The notes under the pieces were generated by a model. The model did no database searches. It was not told the origin of the DNA and saw only the letters and a list, made by a program, of their open reading frames with translations. A stretch of DNA of 64,000 nt, from NCBI RefSeq assembly GCF_002443255.2, contig NW_019211458.1, positions 20,105,509 to 20,169,508 of the forward strand, written 5' to 3'. The DNA comes from Varroa destructor. Its lineage: Eukaryota; Arthropoda; Arachnida; Mesostigmata; Varroidae. The translations under genes and the position numbers were made by a program. Positions 60,612-64,000 of this stretch are shown piece by piece; position 1 is the first letter of the stretch, and each line of letters starts with the position of its first letter.

Positions 60612-61523
60612 ATGTCGAGGGAAGTTCAGCAGTTAGCAGCGTTACGGGTAGTAGTTGATGCCGTGGACGATGTGCTTACCAGCTTCAGCTCCGCAAAGAC
60701 GAAAATCATCGAAGTCAATGAGTTAATTGACTCGGACTCCGACTCTACTGCTGAACTCCCCATACCGGCCAGGCGCATCGAGCTTCCTTCTTCCTCCTCA
60801 GAAGATTACGGGAGTTCATCGCCAGCTTTCTTGACGGAGGACGGCTATGACGAACTTTCAAATGAGACGATTACGTTGGAAATCGCGAAGGGGTTGGACA
60901 ACTTGTTGCATGAATACAAGCTTCTTGACAAAGGATTGCGCCAGTTGGACTCTGTGATAGACACAGACGACATCGGCTCTCTAGGCGACCAAGTGTCGTC
61001 GCCCGCGAAATATTCGAGTGAGCTTATATCTAACTTCACGTATGGAGGATATGATGAATATGGTTTAGTCTTCTGGAACGACGACTTCACCGAGAGCGAT
61101 TATCAGTACACAGACGCTGAAGATAGCTTCCACGACGCTGATGATGATGATGATGATGATGACGACGACGACGACGACGACGACGACCCGTATTTTAAAG
61201 AAGACGAGGTCGAATGGCCGAATGAGCGGCAGTACACGCCGTCGCCAGCTGGGGGCTCTTTAGTACAGGTGAGTGCCATGACGAAGTCTGCAGTAGAACT
61301 TCTCCAATCATTACTGTTATCGCTTTTTCATACGGACGAGCGACCGGCGCGACTTATCGACGTGACCACTGATGCTCAACTGCGAACGGTGATTAAAAAC
61401 ACCTCCAAGTTGCTGGCAAGGGTGGCACATGCAATTGAGGCGACAATAGCCATTCTTGAAGCGATGTTCGACGAAATACGAGATGACGCTGCTGGATTTG
61501 ATCGGGACCCATTTGTATTATAG
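60612..61523 (+). CDS. acidic poly-Asp protein, unknown family
   Basis: ATG 60612 to TAG 61521-61523 gives 303 residues in one uninterrupted frame with clearly coding base usage (G/C-rich third positions) in AT-rich DNA. Residues 1-45 form a predicted helix ending in a Ser/Asp patch. Residues 50-75 are Ser-rich. Residues 96-125 form another amphipathic helix (LEIAKGLDNLLHEYKLLDKG). Residues 177-192 are a run of about 16 Asp encoded by 7 GAT then 9 GAC. The C-terminal 85 residues are helical and leucine-rich (AVELLQSLLLSLFH, TSKLLARVAHAIEATIAILE). There is no signal peptide and no convincing membrane span. The protein looks cytosolic or nuclear, but I recognise no family. A perfect donor motif (CAG|GTGAGT) falls on a codon boundary at 61268/61269. 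If used, it would remove the helical C-terminus or join it to an unseen exon. Confidence 0.85.
   Translation: MSREVQQLAALRVVVDAVDDVLTSFSSAKTKIIEVNELIDSDSDSTAELPIPARRIELPSSSSEDYGSSSPAFLTEDGYDELSNETITLEIAKGLDNLLHEYKLLDKGLRQLDSVIDTDDIGSLGDQVSSPAKYSSELISNFTYGGYDEYGLVFWNDDFTESDYQYTDAEDSFHDADDDDDDDDDDDDDDDDPYFKEDEVEWPNERQYTPSPAGGSLVQVSAMTKSAVELLQSLLLSLFHTDERPARLIDVTTDAQLRTVIKNTSKLLARVAHAIEATIAILEAMFDEIRDDAAGFDRDPFVL
61140..61187 (+). repeat. GAY trinucleotide run encoding poly-Asp
   Basis: Seven GAT units followed by nine GAC units, in frame in the acidic-protein gene. The two pure blocks suggest slippage expansion of each codon separately. Confidence 0.95.
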
Positions 61524-61600
61524 ACGACGCAGGAGAGCTAAGTGTCCTGTGACGTCGATCATTTTGTCATCTAGTAGACTTAGTCAAATAAGGTCAGGTA

Positions 61601-61606
61601 AATAAA
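61601..61606 (+). terminator. poly(A) signal of the acidic-protein gene
   Basis: A canonical AATAAA 78 bases after the TAG stop. The position is typical for a short 3' UTR. Confidence 0.6.
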
Positions 61607-61619
61607 TCCGTAATTTAAT

Positions 61620-64000
61620 ACGTTAAGCAGTAATTCGCAGGATAGTTCGATCCAGGAAGGATTACGCCTGGTTCAGACGAGCAAACCAGACAAATCGCCC
61701 ATTACCGCTTAAGGCTTAAATTCAACCGAATTTGTCCTTGCACATTTTGCCACCGGGTTTGACAGGAAATAGGCTCATAATGAGACTAATGATGATTTGT
61801 ATTACTCCGATTGTCTCAAGTTCTTAAACGTTCGTATCGAGTCGGCTCTTGTTCTCTATCTTATGCCTTGTATCAATTCCTATAGTTGTTCTTAATCGTG
61901 GACTTTAAGAAATTAGTTATAAAGTTTGTGTCCACTTTGTTAGTTAATGTGATTTGTGAATTACGCAGCTTACAACAAAAAGTATGGTATCCCTTATTTG
62001 ATTTTAATAATGATTGTTTTGATATGTAAAAAGTAAAAATATTATCTCACGCAACATTTATAATAAAAAAAAAAAAAAGATGTACCTATAGTAATTCGTC
62101 TTCATTATGCGTCACTCTCGGTAATTTCATTGATTTAGTAAAACACGTAATCCTTATCTTCATATGCAGCTGTATGTGGTCTACTGAGCCCATTGGTAAT
62201 GGGAGATTTGAATAAACATAGTACCTACACAAATAGCAATTTTTTCTCAGAGTTCATTTTTTCTCATATTATGAGAAAATTTTCAGGGTTATTCTCTATT
62301 TTAGAAATCGATTAAAGACAAGACTAGCCTAGATTGAGCATTATCACTAAAATCTTAATTTGATTCTATAGAATCTATCAACACACTACGGGTATATCAG
62401 AGCGACTTTTATCAGTATCTTGAAGTGCCCTTTCAGCGAACGCGGCCGACGACGTGTGTGAGGCAGTTTTCCATTGTTTTACGCCATTGGTTTAAGAAGC
62501 TGGCTCATTTTTAAAAAATGAGTCAGGTCCTTGAAGCTTGACTTTTTCGATCACAAGATAGCCCTAGTAGCATTGCCCGATATCTCACTAATTTCGAGAC
62601 ATACAGCAAGAAAATTCTTTGCAGAAACTCGTTCTTGGCGCGCCTTGAAAAGGTCGAATCCTATTCAGCCTATTTGTGGCGTACCATCAATTTTTGCGCT
62701 TGATAGCGTATTACCACAACGCTAAAGAGACCCAGTGATGCGTCTAACAAAGATTCTTTTTTCAATAACGATCAATATAATTTAGAGGTACGGAAATCGT
62801 GAACTTTGTTAGCCGATAAATCAATGGCAAATTTTTGCCCTGGCGCGACGTTAAAAGTACGCCTGTTAAGTAGATGAACGCTTATTTTTGAGTTTCTCAT
62901 ATGCATATGTATGTATACATAAAATGCTCCTATCTCTGTAGTGAAACATTTTTATTTTACACACGGGTAATCAATTAGTAGTTTACATAGAAATATATAA
63001 ACGTTGTAATATCACACTTAGAAACATAACTTAATACGTCTCGTCTCCTAATGAACTCGATTTTGTCACCCGTTAACTACTACAGTAACTAAGACGTTTT
63101 TATAGGATCTTTGTAGCCAGCTCAAACGCTGAAAGCTGATTTCTGTTTTATGCCTAGTTATCATCTAAACGCCTGATCGTTCTTCACGACATGAAAGCTT
63201 TGTACAGGGACTAAAGAGGAAATGCAGGAACACACGGACCATAGTGATACTATATAACATATATATGTATATATAGACCGATCCCAAACTTGTAGTTACG
63301 GTCGTATTTTTTTGTCATTTCGCGGAGCACATCATTAAAGTGATCACCGAGTCTGTTTATACGATATCAGTGCTAGGTGCGCCAGAGAACGCTGCGATAA
63401 CAGCGGAGGAGACTACCATACCGCGTTTAACCTATATCTAGTACAGTCGGATTCCCGTGTGGATGCAGCGGACCGTTGACGCATCACATCTGTGTGACAG
63501 CCGTGATAAAGCACAACTATTCGTTACCGTCATCTATGTTATGCGTAGTGCTATGATGATACATAGGAAAAAGAAGACAAACTTCTATCGTGTTATTGCA
63601 TCCCGTCGATGAGAGCGTGTTGGCACAAAGCATGATAACTTGAGTTTGTGCTACTTAAGAATGTTCCTCAAATACACGTCTACATAAATAGGATCTGTTG
63701 AACGATCTCTGTAAAATCAAGGATTGCTCATCTAGTTTTCGTACTGAACCCTTCAAAGTGTATCGTTTAAACGGTTGTCTCAGTTGCAAGATCGGAGTTC
63801 CAAGGGAAACTGTGTACAATTGATCCTTGGTCGAAACATCTAAACAACAATCCCTTACAGGTACCATGCACTGCAGTGTCGAAAAATAAACTACAATAGT
63901 GTAGATTATACTAACTTTTTTTTCCTTTTTTTTTGCTATATTTTTTCTTCCTGGCGTGACGATTTTATTTTTATGGAATGGATTTACTGGACCCGGTAAT
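61620..64000. other. non-coding, no gene seen
   Basis: AT-rich intergenic sequence. A-runs lie at about 62066-62079, a (TA)n-like stretch near 63258-63276, and T-runs near 63916-63934. Open frames at 62531-62725 and 63655-63867 have no recognised features. Confidence 0.5.

Overview
This is a metazoan nuclear window, most likely arthropod and possibly an acarine. The sequence is AT-rich, with many (TA)n microsatellites, GT-AG introns, short exons separated by long non-coding stretches, and the relic of an R1-like non-LTR retrotransposon, a clade best known from arthropods. There are no operons, ribosome-binding sites, CRISPR arrays or prokaryotic islands. Taxon assignment is inference; nothing here names a species.

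The window is gene-poor. Two protein-coding genes are well supported, both on the plus strand. The first is a five-exon 12-TM major facilitator transporter of the SLC18B1 / vesicular-amine type (46305-51085). The second is a single-exon acidic protein of 303 residues with a poly-aspartate run and no recognised family (60612-61523). A small single-TM protein resembling MANBAL (UPF0239) lies on the minus strand (34627-34782). Weaker candidates are a 130-codon coding-like exon at 20.4-20.8 kb (minus), a GC-rich exon-like block at 33.4-33.6 kb (minus), and two isolated Cys-containing exon-like segments at 58.4 and 59.5 kb (plus).

Two decayed LINEs lie on the minus strand. One (about 53.45-57.3 kb) keeps recognisable endonuclease and reverse transcriptase blocks of an R1-like element, broken by stops and frameshifts, with the catalytic aspartates lost. 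The other (about 43.6-44.6 kb) keeps only part of a reverse transcriptase. A tRNA-like, SINE-type segment lies at 24.5 kb.

The most striking structure is a perfect 61-bp inverted repeat with a 9-nt spacer at 968-1098. Smaller hairpins, including one wrapped around a (TA)n tract just downstream of the transporter, are listed separately. The rest of the window (1-20 kb, 21-33 kb, 35-43 kb, 61.6-64 kb) reads as intergenic or intronic DNA. The genes show no sign of acting together, and I found no convincing new multi-gene system.
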